Shown here: positions 33,799 to 44,254 of the stretch, one piece after another
Numbering within the stretch: the stretch's first letter is position 1
Layout of the letters: every line of letters begins with the position of its first letter
Assembly: GCA_026315105.1 (NCBI GenBank)
Contig: CM048744.1
Location: 24,159,759 to 24,223,758, forward strand
Source: Locusta migratoria
Lineage: Eukaryota; Arthropoda; Insecta; Orthoptera; Acrididae
Reading direction: 5' to 3'
DNA: 64,000 nucleotides
Notes under the pieces: generated by a model
The model's database searches: none
Told to the model about the DNA's origin: nothing
What the model saw: the letters and a program-made list of their open reading frames with translations, nothing else
Made by a program: the position numbers and the translations under genes

Positions 33799-34860
33799 AT
33801 GACGATGACATGCACGAACAACGAGTACGTTGACATGTTGCTGATGCTCGGCGAATGCCGACACAATGCCACTGAAGCAGCCACGGCGTATTCCTTGAGA
33901 TATCCTAGGCGAAGAGCCCCGGCAGCCATTACCTTTTTACGTGCCGAACAACGACTTCGGGAAACAGGCAGCTCGGTAATGCGTCGCAGTAACAGACGAA
34001 GACCTGCAAGAAGTGAGGATACGGAGGTGTTTGATTTAGCTGCATTACACCACGATCCTCATGTCAGCTTACGAGCCGTTGCTGCAGTCGCTGGTGTCAG
34101 TCTCACATGTGTGTGGCGTATAGTACATGACCACAGGTTTCACCCGTACCGCCTGTCACTGACCCAGGAACTGCATGGGAACGATTTCCGTGGAAGAGTG
34201 ACATTCTGTGAGTGGGCTATGCGTAATTTCACGCTGGAGTCTTCACAAAGAGTTATCTTCTCTGATGAGTCCACGTTTAGAAATTATGGTGCAGTGAATC
34301 GCCATAACATGCACTACTGGGCCGCAGACAATCCTCGGTGGGGACGACCTGTCGACCGTCAACGTAGGTGGTATATTAACGTGTGGTGTGGAATCCTTGG
34401 GGATGAAATCATCGGTCCACACTACTTCCCAGGTACACTGACAGGTGAGTTATATTGGGATTTTATAGTCGAAAAATTGGGTGGTCTCCTTGAACATGTG
34501 TGTCTACACACGAGAGTCCATATGTGGATGCAGGACGATGGTCACCCAGCCCATTCTGCGCGTGCTGTTGTGGAAGAACTAAACAACAGGTATGCAGGAA
34601 GATGGTTGGGGCGCCATGGTCCTCATTCATGGCCCGCAAGGTCGTCAGATTTAACACCAGTAGATTTCTTTTTGTGGGGATATCTAAAGGATCGTGTTTA
34701 TGTCATTGAGCCCACATCCCCAGATGATCTAAAACGGCGCATCGAGGACGCATGTCGCTCCGTCACACCGCCGATGTTACATCTCGTCCGCAGATCCTTT
34801 CGACGGCGCATTGCATTATGCATTGAGGAACATGGACACACATTTGAACATCTCATGTAA
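33799..34860 (+). CDS. DD41D (rosa-like) Tc1/mariner-superfamily transposase, intact frame
   Basis: Open frame of 353 codons from ATG 33799 to TAA 34858-34860, full length for the family and without breaks. The N-terminus (EYVDMLLMLGECRHNATEAA, residues ~9-28) is the helix-turn-helix region, with a second HTH around residues 90-110 (VSLRAVAAVAGVSLTCVWRI). The catalytic acids are visible: D156 in VIFSDESTF, D247 in MQDDGHPAH and D289 in DLTPVDFFLW. There are 41 residues between the last two, hence DD41D. HYWAADNPR and NVWCGILGDEIIGPHYFPG are family-typical. The protein should bind the flanking inverted repeats, excise the element and insert it at TA. Substitution of the more usual QHDGAPAH by QDDGHPAH leaves the aspartate in place. 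Rosa affinity is inferred from spacing and motifs. Confidence 0.9.
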   Translation: MTMTCTNNEYVDMLLMLGECRHNATEAATAYSLRYPRRRAPAAITFLRAEQRLRETGSSVMRRSNRRRPARSEDTEVFDLAALHHDPHVSLRAVAAVAGVSLTCVWRIVHDHRFHPYRLSLTQELHGNDFRGRVTFCEWAMRNFTLESSQRVIFSDESTFRNYGAVNRHNMHYWAADNPRWGRPVDRQRRWYINVWCGILGDEIIGPHYFPGTLTGELYWDFIVEKLGGLLEHVCLHTRVHMWMQDDGHPAHSARAVVEELNNRYAGRWLGRHGPHSWPARSSDLTPVDFFLWGYLKDRVYVIEPTSPDDLKRRIEDACRSVTPPMLHLVRRSFRRRIALCIEEHGHTFEHLM

Positions 34861-34920
34861 ATCAACTTCCCACCGCCATAACCTCCATGACCCACCACAC
34901 AGCCATATATTATGTACAGT

Positions 34921-35224
34921 GTGTGGTATCTGCCCCTGAAACTTTGAAGAGTTGTAGCTCCCAAACTAACAGTGATAGGAATGTAGTTTAAATTGATTTG
35001 GACGCAGCTGGTTTCAACAATTCCAATGCACGATAGAAAAAACTATTGTTCCATTTAAATAATTATATCTTTGTGCTGTAACTCTTTGGAAAATGATTCA
35101 GCAAACTGTGTTCATAGCTGCGCAGAAAGTGTAACGTTTCTTGTGTTGACCTACTGCATTAAAATTTACCGTCACTTATTATTTTATAAGTTACAGAGGC
35201 AAACACACTTACTGAAACACCCCA
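34921..35224 (-). repeat. Right terminal inverted repeat of the DD41D transposon
   Basis: Inverse of 33332-33610, slightly longer because it keeps a segment (AACTCTTTGGAAAATGATTC region, about 35080-35105) missing from the left arm. The last bases read ACACCCCATA rather than the expected ACACCCTGTA, so the extreme tip carries substitutions. Confidence 0.88.
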
Positions 35225-35521
35225 TATATCGAAACAAAACATGTCTCCAGGCGATAATTTATTATTCCTGCGATTTTGATTTGACTGCTTAGCTGCTGTC
35301 AAGACAGTAGTCCCTGCAGTCTGTCATTATCAGGGGTCCGCCTCTAATGAAATAGGTAAATATTCTTTGCATTAAAGATGAGCGGATACTTACGATTAAA
35401 CTCTGTAGGAGGAGACGTACGTGAGAGGGGTCTCCACGGCAGAGCGAGAGCATTATCTGAGATGGCGGCCACTCTCGGTTCGACAGCGACGTAATAACTG
35501 CTCCTTCCACTTCCCTCCCCC

Positions 35522-35524
<3 letters not shown>

Positions 35525-35588
<64 letters not shown>
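35525..35588. repeat. (TC)n microsatellite, about 32 units
   Basis: An uninterrupted TC run. A minus frame of 237 codons (35289-36002) crosses it and is therefore not credible as a gene. Confidence 0.97.
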
Positions 35589-35590
<2 letters not shown>

Positions 35591-35629
35591 GCTGACAGCT
35601 GAATTGTCGCCCTCTGGCGCCGTCCCGCG

Positions 35630-35890
35630 AGAGGAATTGTGACGCCGATATCTGATGGGGCGGCAGAGCGGAGAGTCGCCATTGAGCAGGGGACGGCCGG
35701 GCCGGGGGTGGTAACTGATGTGGCGCGTGAGCCGCCTCCAGAGCGCGGGGGGCGGGGGGCGGCGGGGGCGGCGGGGGCGGCGCCGGCGGTCCGCGCCGCG
35801 GCCGCTTATCTCGCCCCCACCCGCCGCCGCCCCCGTGAGGGACGACGCGCACCGTCCCGCCCAGGACGTATCCCCAACACCTGCTCGGAA
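35630..35890. promoter_or_regulatory. CpG-rich segment beside the TC microsatellite
   Basis: Long G+C-rich runs such as GGCGGGGGCGGCGGGGGCGG near 35759 and GCCGCGGCCGC near 35796 stand out from the AT-rich context. A TC tract followed by a CpG-rich block is a pattern seen at some promoters, but no transcript feature can be tied to it. It may also be a GC-rich repeat. Confidence 0.28.
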
Positions 35891-36649
35891 AATGAAAATG
35901 GGTTAAAGTAACATCATGCCCCAACTGACAAAATATTTTTATTTGTATTGACGATTCGTTAAGACATGCTGGGTTAATATGAATACCTAACGTAGATTGC
36001 AAGACAATATGTATTTATTTGTTAATATTTGGCCGATCACTGCCTTTCTGAACAGCTGCGACTCTTCAAGGATCGATCAGATTCGTAAACAACAGTGCCC
36101 AACAGAATGATATGCATTCTGGTACCCAAAACGTCCGCGCGATTAGAAATCGGGCCTATGACCACACCATAGATTCCCAGTCACCTAGGATTCTACTGAT
36201 GCGGTTATGAGCCCAGAAGAGGCGACACACGCGACTTCATGCTGTTGACAGAAGTACTCGTGTCGGTTGTCTGCTTCCAATGTCCACCAACACCATATTC
36301 GCTGCAGTGTTGTACGTCCCAAATTGAGTATAACGATTATTTGTTGCAGTCTTTCTTGTGTGTTACTACTGACAACTTTACACAAATGCCTCTACTCTCA
36401 GTCATTAACTGCAGGCTGTCAGCCATTGCGTTGTCTGTGGTAAGAGCTTATTCTTGAAATTTATTATTCTCGGTAGAATCTAGACACTGTGGATCTCACA
36501 ATGTTGTATTCCGTTACACTTCTCGAAATGGGATGACCCATGCAGCTAACTCGAATTGCCATTCCACATTGAAAGTCAGGTAATTTCAGTCGTAAGACTA
36601 GCAACACATAAGTAGCTTTTCAACTGAATCACCGACATAAATGCACTGC
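35891..36649. other. Unassigned AT-rich spacer
   Basis: Only short frames. Nothing recognised. Confidence 0.4.
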
Positions 36650-36910
36650 TTTGGCGAGGACCGGCTCTCCTATAACCGCGACCCACCCGCACGCCCGCGG
36701 GTTGTTTACCACGGGGCGGACGGCCCGCTCCGCCCTGTGAATCTGCTGCCGTGTCTTCCCGGCGGCGCTCGTGTTCCTGCAAACACGCACGCGGCTCCTC
36801 TTCATCTGACGGCCCATCGGCGCGCGCACAGCCTTACATTGAGCGGCTGCCGTACCTTCTGTGAGGCAATTAATGGAAATAAGCGCCAGAGCTGCTCTGC
36901 TCTGTCCTGA
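36650..36910. other. Third GC-rich block, unassigned
   Basis: CpG-dense sequence (for example CGCACGCCCGCGGGTTG near 36690) with several overlapping frames of 60-90 codons on both strands. None resembles a known protein. Confidence 0.35.
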
Positions 36911-37991
36911 GAATACAGCACTTCTGCCCTGAGCCTGAAACGTAACGGGCTAGCAGTGCTGCCACCAGTGTTGCAACCGTTCGTACATGTCCCTACATCT
37001 AGGGACATTTGAGTCTTTTTTTCCTTGTAGAGTGTAGGGACGTAGGGATGGATTCACGACCTCTTTACAAAATGTAGGGTCTTTTCTCAGGTTCTCAGGA
37101 ACCATGTAGAATGAAAGTAACTTTTTCTTCTTTTCCTATTCGGAGAATGTTATTATGGTTGTACAAAGCTGTTTATTTGTTGACTCAGTGCTACCGGAAT
37201 CGGTTTTAAACCATTTTCAATTCCAGCACCACCTGAGCTTTGTTTCAGCTCTGCCTGCATCCATGCAGTTCCCAAGTACCCGCTGGAAAACAGTCTTACA
37301 TAAAGGGAACAGACAATAAAAATAAAACGTAAATAAAAAATTAAAACTTGAAACTATCAATAAGATTTTCCTTTCAGTCGTCTCTTTGTCTGTTGCCGCC
37401 TTCAATAGGAAACACAAAATCTTGTTCTGCGGCTGCTGCCAGCCTACCTGTATGGTAGTTACATAAACTTTCATATTCATATGCATACGATACTTCTGGA
37501 AGGGTCAGAGGGTCAACTGGATTAACTGCAAGGAATAGTGTATCTGCTGAGAATATGTAGACAGTGGTTTTGACTATTGTGACTTATTTCGTTATTCTGT
37601 CAAAAGCTAATCTAAAGCTGATTATAGATTAAAGTTTACATGCTCACATATATTCTTCTTTACTTTACCTAGCATTAAATTGGTACTCTACCTATTAGTA
37701 TTTAGTCAGCCATGAGCTCATCCATATTTCAAGATTTACATCAAACAACTCATAGTTTATGTTCCTAGCAATGGATAGTATATTTTATATTGGTGATTAA
37801 GTTCTGATAATACTTAGATGAGACACTATGTACTCTGATATATTGTGTTGACATTTGTTTACGATTTCCACTAATTTGACAAAATATTACAATTTTAATT
37901 TAATGTATAGTCTGACAATGGTAGAATAGTACCTCCAATTTCTGTTTTTCAAATCATGACAAAACTATTACGTGGTTTTCTATGTTTCCTT
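36911..37991. other. Unassigned AT-rich spacer with a small perfect hairpin
   Basis: ATGTCCCTA and TAGGGACAT form a 9-bp perfect inverted repeat with a 4-base loop at 36987-37008. The remainder to 37991 is AT-rich without recognisable features. Confidence 0.45.
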
Positions 37992-38000
37992 ATGCTGCAT

Positions 38001-41000
38001 GTTGTTGTTGTTATGGTCTTCAGTCCGGAGACTGGTTTGATGCAGCTCTCCACCCTACTCAATCCTGAGCAAGTGTTTTCATCTCCTCATAAGAACGATA
38101 ACCCACTTCCACTTGAATCTGCTTACTATACGCGTCTCTTGGTCTCCCTCTGCGATTTTTACCCCACACACTTCCCTCCAATGCTAAATTTACGATTCCT
38201 CGATGTCTAAGAATGTGTCCTACCAAGTGATCCCTTCTTTTAGTCAGGGTGTGCCAAAAATTCCTTTTCTCACCAATTCTGTTAAGTACTTCTTCATTAG
38301 TTATGCGATCTACCCACCTAATCTTCAGCATTCTTCTGTAGCACCATATTTCAAAAGCCTCTATCCTCTTCCTGTCCGTACTGCTTATCGTCCACGTTTC
38401 ACTCCCGTACAAGGCAACACTCCACACAAATGCCTTCAGAAAAGACTTCCTTACACCCAAATTAATATTCGATGTTAGCAAATTTCTGTTTTCCAAAAAT
38501 GCTTTTCTTCCCATTGCCATTCTGCATCTTATATCCTCTGTACTGCGACCATCGCATGTTGTTTTACTACCCAAGTAACAAAACTCATCTATCAACTTCA
38601 TTGTTTCGTTACCCAATCTAATTCCTTCAGCATCACCTGATTTTCCAAGACCGCGTTCTATTATTTTTGTTTTGCTCTTGTTAATATTCATTTTATACGC
38701 TCTCTCCAACACACTGTCCATTGCATTCAACTGCTCTTTCAGGTCCTTTGCTGTCTCTGACAGAAGTACAATGTCATCAGCAAAACTCAATGTTTTTATT
38801 TCTTCCCCCTGAACTTTAATCCCTATTCCAAATTTTTCCTTGCTTTCCTTCACCGCCTGCTCGATGTACAAATTGAATAACATCGGAGAAAGGCTACAAC
38901 CCTGTCTTACTCCCTTCCCAACTGCTGCTTCCCTTTCATGCCCCTCGAGTCTAATAACTGCGGTCTGGCTTTTGTACAAGTTGTAAATAACTCTCCTTTC
39001 CCTATATTTTACCCCTGCTGACTTCAGAATTTGAAAGAGTGTATTCCAGTCAACATTGTCAAATGCTCTCTCCAAATCTACAAAAGCTAAAAAAGTAGGT
39101 TTGCCTTTCCTTAATCTATCTTCTAAGATAAGACATAAAGTGAGTATTGCCTCTCGGGTTCCTACGTTCCTCCTGAATCCAAACTGATCTTCCCCTAGGT
39201 CAGCTTCTACCAGATTCTCCATTCTCGTATACATAATTCGTGTTAAAATTTTGCAACCATGACTTATCAAACTCATGGTTCTGTAATTTTCACACCTGTC
39301 TGCGCCTGATTGCTTTGGAGTGGAGATTATTACATTTTTCTTAAAGTCTGAGGGTACTTCACCTGTCTCATACATCCTACACACCAGTTCAAATAGTCTT
39401 GTCATGGCTGGCTCTCCCAGAGACTTTAATAGCTCTGAGGGTATGTCATCTACTCCTGGGGCCATGTTCCGACCTAGGTCTTTCAAGGCTCTGTCAAATT
39501 CATCTCTCAGTATAGTACCTCCTATTTCATCTTGATCTACTTCTCTTCCTACAATATTGTCTCGAAGTTCATTTCCTTTGTAGAGCTGCTCTATGTACTC
39601 TTTCCACCTTTCAGCTTTCCCTTCTTTACTGAGAACTGGTTTCCCATCAGAGTCCTTGCTTTTTCCTATCTCCCAATGTTTCTTTTATTTTCTTGTAGGC
39701 TGTATCTATTTTTCCCCTATTTATACATTCTTCTACAGATCTGCATTTGGGTTCTAGCCTCTCCTGCTTAGCCATTTTGCACTTCCTGTCAATCTCATTT
39801 CTTAGTCGTCTGTACTCCATTTCGCCTGTTTCATTTACTGCATTTTTATATTTTCTGCTTTCATCAATTAAATTTAGTATTTCCTGTGATATCCAAGGAT
39901 TTTTTGTTGGTCTTGCCTTTCTACCTATTTTGTCCTCTGCTGCCTTCACTATTTCATCTCTCAATGCTACCCATTCCTCTTCTACTGTTTTATTTTCCCC
40001 TGTTTCTGTCAACTGATGCGTAAATCTCCCTCTGAATTTCTCCAGAACTTCACGTTCCTTCAATTTATCTAAGTCCCATCCCCTTATTTTCCTACCTTTC
40101 TGCAGTTTTTTTCAGTTTCAGCCTACTGTTCATGACTAACACATTGTGGTCAGAGTCTATATCTGCCCCTGGGTATGTCTTGCAGTTTATAACCTGGTTC
40201 CGGAATCTATGTTTTGCCATTGTAAAATCTATCTGATACCTTCCGGTGTCTCCTGGTCTCTTCCACGTATACAATCGTCTTTTGTGATTCTTAAACCATG
40301 TGTTTGTTACGATTAAATCATGTTCCGTGCAAAATTCTACCAGGCGACTTCCTCTTTCATTCCTTCTGCAAGTCCATATTCACCTACTATTTTTCCTTCT
40401 CTTCCTTTTCCTACTACCGAATTCCAGTCTCCCATCACAATGAAGTTTTCCTCTCCCTTAACTGTATGATTAATTTCTTTTAGCTCCTCATATATTTCTT
40501 CGATCTACTCATCATCGGCAGAGCTAGTTGGCATATAAACCTGTACTACTGTTGTCGGTGTTGGCTTCGTATCTATCTTGACAATGATAATGCGATCACT
40601 GTGCTGCTCATAGTAGTTTACCCGCATTCCTATTTTCTTATTCATTATCAGTCCTACTCCTGTGATACCCCCAACTGATTTTGTATTTATAATCCTGTAC
40701 TCACCTGACCAGAAATCCTGTTCATCCTGCCACCGAACTTCACTAATCCCCACTGTATCTAACTTCAACCTATCCATTTCCCTTTTTAAATTTTCTAATT
40801 TTCCTACCCGATTAAGGGATCTAACATTCCAAGCTCCGATCCGTAGAATGCCAGTATTGTCTTTCCTGATTACAACATCCTCCTGAGTAGTCCCCGGCCG
40901 GAGATCCGAATGGGGGACTATTTTACCTCCGGAATATTTTACCCGAGAGGATGCCATCATCATATTTTCATACAGTAGAGCTGCATGTCCTCGGGAAATA

Positions 41001-41238
41001 TAACGATTGTAGTTTCCCCTTGCTTTCAGCCGTTCGCAGTAACTGTGTGGCAAAGCCACATTAGCTGATGTTACAAGGCCAGCTCAGTCAGTCATCCAGA
41101 CTGTTGCCCCTGTAACTACTGAAAAGGCTGCTGCCCTTCTTCAGGAACCACACGTTTGTCTGGCCTCTCCACAGATACCCCTCCGCTGTGGTTGCACCTA
41201 CGGTACGGCTATCTGCATAGTTGAGGCACGCAAGCCAC
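38001..41238 (-). mobile_element. Near-complete RTE-like LINE, AAC-tailed
   Basis: About 3.2 kb on the minus strand: 5' leader, one long APE-RT reading frame, short 3' UTR and a simple AAC repeat tail (GTTGTTGTTGTT on the plus strand from 38001). ATGCTGCAT at 37992-38000 and ATGCTACAT at 41239-41247 flank it, a likely 9-bp target-site duplication with one mismatch. The 3' end (GAGCTGCATCAAACCAGTCT on the minus strand) is shared with the truncated copy at 62745-63465. Length, single ORF, APE domain and repeat tail fit the RTE group; the family assignment is inferred. Confidence 0.85.
38059..41059 (-). pseudogene. RTE-like APE endonuclease-reverse transcriptase, interrupted
   Basis: Minus frame from ATG 41059: IRIGAWNVRSLNRVGKLENL and ISEVRWQDEQDF open the endonuclease domain, followed by a stop near 40502. 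FIVMGDWNSVVG lies near 40450; after a shift come RRLYTWKRPGDTGRYQIDF and SDHNVLVM (about 40145-40290). An interdomain frame spans 39647-40063. The RT frame of 475 codons (38059-39486) has NYRTMSLISHGCKI, FLAFVDLERAFDNVDW, GVRQGCSLSPMLFNLY and FADDIVLLSE. It ends with ALYGSETWTI and RRGRPRDAYSKQ. Endonuclease and RT catalytic residues remain, but at least one stop and two frameshifts break the protein. It would prime cDNA synthesis at nicked DNA and mobilise the AAC-tailed RNA. Confidence 0.87.
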
Positions 41239-41277
41239 ATGCTACATATGCTACATATGTCTTGTATATGCGATTTA

Positions 41278-41937
41278 CAGGGTGTTTCACTAAGTGTGTT
41301 TGCCTCTGTAACTCATAAAATAATAGGTGACGGGAAATTTTAATGCGGTAGGTCAACACAAGAAATGTTACACTTTCTCTTTTTCCAAAGAGTTACAGCA
41401 CAAAGATATAATTTCTTTAATGGAACAATAGTTTTTTCTATCGTGCATTGGATTCGTTGAAACCAGCTGCGTCCAAATCAATTTAAACTACATTCCTACC
41501 ACAGTTAGTTTGGGAGCTACAACCCTTCAAAGTGTAGGGGGCGGAGGCTACGTCAGAGTAGCTGACTAGCTGGTGGTCATGAGACAGTGGGCTGTGCTCC
41601 ATGGTATAGACACTCGGCCAGCCAGCTACGCTATCGGAGCCTCCGCCCCCGGAACTTTGAAGGGTTGTAGCTCCCAAACAGACAGTGATAGGAATGTAGT
41701 TTAAATTGATTTGGACGCAGCTGGTTTAAACGAATCCAATACACGATAGAAAAAACTATTGTTCAATTTAAAAAATTATTTATTTGTGCTATAACTCTTT
41801 GGAAAATGAAAGAATAAACTATGTTCATAGCTCCGCAGAAAGTGTAACATTTCTTGTGTTGACCTACTGCATTAAATTTTCCCTTCACCTATTATTTTAT
41901 AAGTTACAGAGGCAAACACACATAGTGAAACACCCTG
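41278..41937. mobile_element. Palindromic non-autonomous derivative of the DD41D transposon
   Basis: CAGGGTGTTTCACTAAGTGT at 41278 is mirrored by the right end GTGAAACACCCTG at 41937, with TA on both sides. The arms run about 290 bp each, containing TCATAAAATAATAGGTGACG, ACCAGCTGCGTCCAAATCAA and CTACAACCCTTCAAAGTG, the same words as the terminal repeats at 33332-35224. They continue into GGGGGCGGAGGCT around a short centre near 41560-41620. There is no coding capacity. The DD41D transposase 6.4 kb upstream is the obvious candidate to move it. Confidence 0.9.
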
Positions 41938-42878
41938 TATAATGTACTTTTCAATCGGTTTACATTTTTGTACCTGATTAACCATTGTATACAATGATTT
42001 GGTCTGTTGCATATTGAAATCCATTGTTGTATAACTTTCGTTAGTACTTATATGACTGCACCTACATCTACAGCAGTCAACATTAAACCTTTAGGCAGCT
42101 CCAGATGTACATAACCGGTGGCCAACATTTTATTTTTATTTTAAGTACTCAGTGTAGAAATAATTTATCCCTCTAATAATATAACTTCAGTTGTGGTCTG
42201 ATGATGGTCATGCAAGTGACCGAAACCGGTTACCAGTGAAATAAAAGAAATTGCTGTCTAGACTGCCTTATTACTTGAATTAATAATTGTAAACAAGATC
42301 GTTGTTTTCCGTAATGTTCTCAAAAATAAGTTACAATTTCGTCTGTTTAACTAGTGAAATGTGATGGTAACTGTATGTAAATGTTGTTGTGGGTCTTGCC
42401 TGCTACAAATCGGGCCGCAGTAACTAACACAAGCCCGCGAGTTGGCCAGAAGCACGCTACTTTACGGACTGCTCATAACGCAGAACTCTTTCCGTGTCGC
42501 TCTAGAGGCGTGCAGGCTTCAGAAAGTGCCGGCACTTCGCCTCCCAGTACCGAGAGGCCTCGAGGTGCTTGCAAGTGGTTCACGTGCCGTTTCCGCGCAC
42601 GCAAGGTCGCGGAACACGCGCTAATACTTCCGTTTCGTGCGATAAGTGTGTAGGGCAGGGTCACAACTTTAATGGCCATCAGTTAAAGGGGTATTACACG
42701 GTGGTCGTACACGAACGCAACCGATCTAAATCCGCATCAGTACTTGGGAAGAGACACGTGACGGTGCGTGCCACCAGTACCTGAAGGGCGTTTAGGAACA
42801 ACGACTGGCGGTAAACCTTTGTAAACTGCCTCAAACGGTCAAGCCATACGTCTTATATCTTTAAATGATCAGTTCTTA
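41938..42878. other. Spacer with a LINE-tail-like motif and a GC-rich block
   Basis: The words GTCTGATGATGGTCATGCAA and ACCGAAACCGGTTACCAGTG (42195-42240), followed by AATAAAAG, resemble 3'-terminal motifs common in arthropod retroelements, but no coding part is attached. From about 42420 to 42780 the sequence is GC-richer, with overlapping frames of 60-90 codons that I do not recognise. Confidence 0.4.
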
Positions 42879-44250
42879 TATATACACACCTGGCCATTAC
42901 AATTGCTACACCACGAAGATGACGTGCTACAGACGCGGAATTTAACCGACAGGAGGAAGATTCTGTGATGTGCAAGTGATTAGCTTTTCAGAGCATTCAC
43001 ACAAGGTTGGCGCCGGTGGAGACTCCTACAACGCGCTGACACGTGTATTTCTCATACACAAACAACAGTTGACCGGCGTTGCCTGGTGAAACGTTATTGT
43101 GATGCCTCGTGTACGGAGGAGAAATGCGTACCATCACGTTTCCAACTTTGATAAACGTCGGATTGTAGCCTATCGCGATTGCGGTTTATCGTATCGCGAC
43201 ATTGCTGCTCGCGTTGGTCGTGATCCAAAGACTTTTAGCAAAATATGGACCCGGTGGGTTCAGGGAGGGCAATACGAAACGCAATGCTGGATCCCAACGG
43301 CCTCGTATCACTAGCTGTCGAGATGACAAGCTACTTCTCCGCATGGCTGCAACGGATCGTGCAGCCACGCCTCGATCCCTGAGTCAACAGACGGGGACGT
43401 TTGCAAGACAACAACCATCTGCACGAACAGTACGACGACGTTTGCAGCTGCATGGACTATCAGCTCGGAGACCATGGTTTTGATTACCCTTGACGCTGCA
43501 TCACAGACAGGAGCAACTGCGATGGTGCACGCAACGACGAACCTGGGTGCACGAATGGTAAAACGTCACTTTTTCGAATGAATCCAGGTTCTGTTTACAA
43601 CATCATGGTGATCGCATCCGTGTTTGGCGACATCGCAGTCAACCCACATTGGAAGCGTGTATTCTTTAACGCCATACTGGCGTATAACCCGGCGTGATGG
43701 TAACAGTTAAACGTCTCTGTCACCTCCTGTTCGCATCGACGGCTCTTTGAGCAGTGGTCGTTATATTTCAGATGCCTTACGACCCGTGGCTCTACCCTTC
43801 ATTCGATCCCTTCATTCAGCAGGTTAACGCACGACCGCATGTTGCAGTTCCTGTACGGGCCTTTCTAGGTACAAAAAATTTTCGACTGGTGCCCTGGCTA
43901 GCACATTCTCCAGATCTGTCGCCAACTTACAACGTCTGGCCAATGGTGGCCGAGCAACTGACTCGTCACAATACGCCAGTCACTCCTCTTGATGAACTGT
44001 GGTATGGTGTTTAAGCTGCATGGGCATCTATACATGTACACGCCATCCAAGCTTTGTTCGACTCAATGCCCAGGAGTATCAAGGCCAAAGGTGTTGTTCT
44101 AGGTATTGATTTCTCATGATCTATGCTCCCAAATTGCGTGAAAATGTAATCACATATCATTTCTAGTATAATATATTTGTCCAGTGAATACCCGTTTATC
44201 ATCTGCATTTCTTCTTGGTGTGGCAATTTTGATGGCCAGGAGCGTATATA
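42879..44250 (+). mobile_element. Tc1-like element copy 2 with terminal inverted repeats, dead transposase
   Basis: Ends pair as TATATACACACCTGGCCATT (42879) and the complement of AATTTTGATGGCCAGGAGCG at 44225-44244, extending into GAAGA-type inner sequence. The transposase starts at ATG 43102 (MPRVRRRNAYHHVSNFDKRR). Successive frames give DRAATPRSLSQQTGTFARQQ and LHHRQEQLRW, and last NARPHVAVPVRAFLGTKNF with HSPDLSPTYNVW (43826-43940). The second catalytic Asp is replaced (QQVNARPH) and the final Glu is Tyr. Frameshifts occur near 43260, 43480 and 43700. Copy 1 at 3049-4195 is the same family. This copy shows where the complete element ends. Confidence 0.88.
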
Positions 44251-44254
44251 TAAA

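Larger units (their letters stand above)
33332..35224 (+). mobile_element. Complete DD41D Tc1/mariner-superfamily transposon with long inverted repeats
   Basis: A 1.9-kb unit bounded by TA dinucleotides. The left terminus CAGGGTGTTACACTAAGCGT and the right terminus (complement beginning near GGGGTGTTTCAGTAAGTGTG) are mirror copies extending about 280-300 bp inward (33332-33610 and 34921-35224), up to GGGGCAGA.ACCACA. A single open transposase gene lies between. The left arm lacks a ~25-bp piece present in the right arm. Such long repeats are unusual for mariner and Tc1 but occur in some lineages. Everything needed for movement appears present, though activity is not shown. Confidence 0.88.

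Noticed and set aside
35289..36002. 237-codon minus-strand frame
   Set aside because: It runs straight through the TC microsatellite (giving a RERERE tract) and the GC-rich block, so openness is due to composition.
42879..44250. Active Tc1 element because terminal repeats survive
   Set aside because: The transposase is frameshifted and two catalytic residues are replaced, so it could only be moved in trans.
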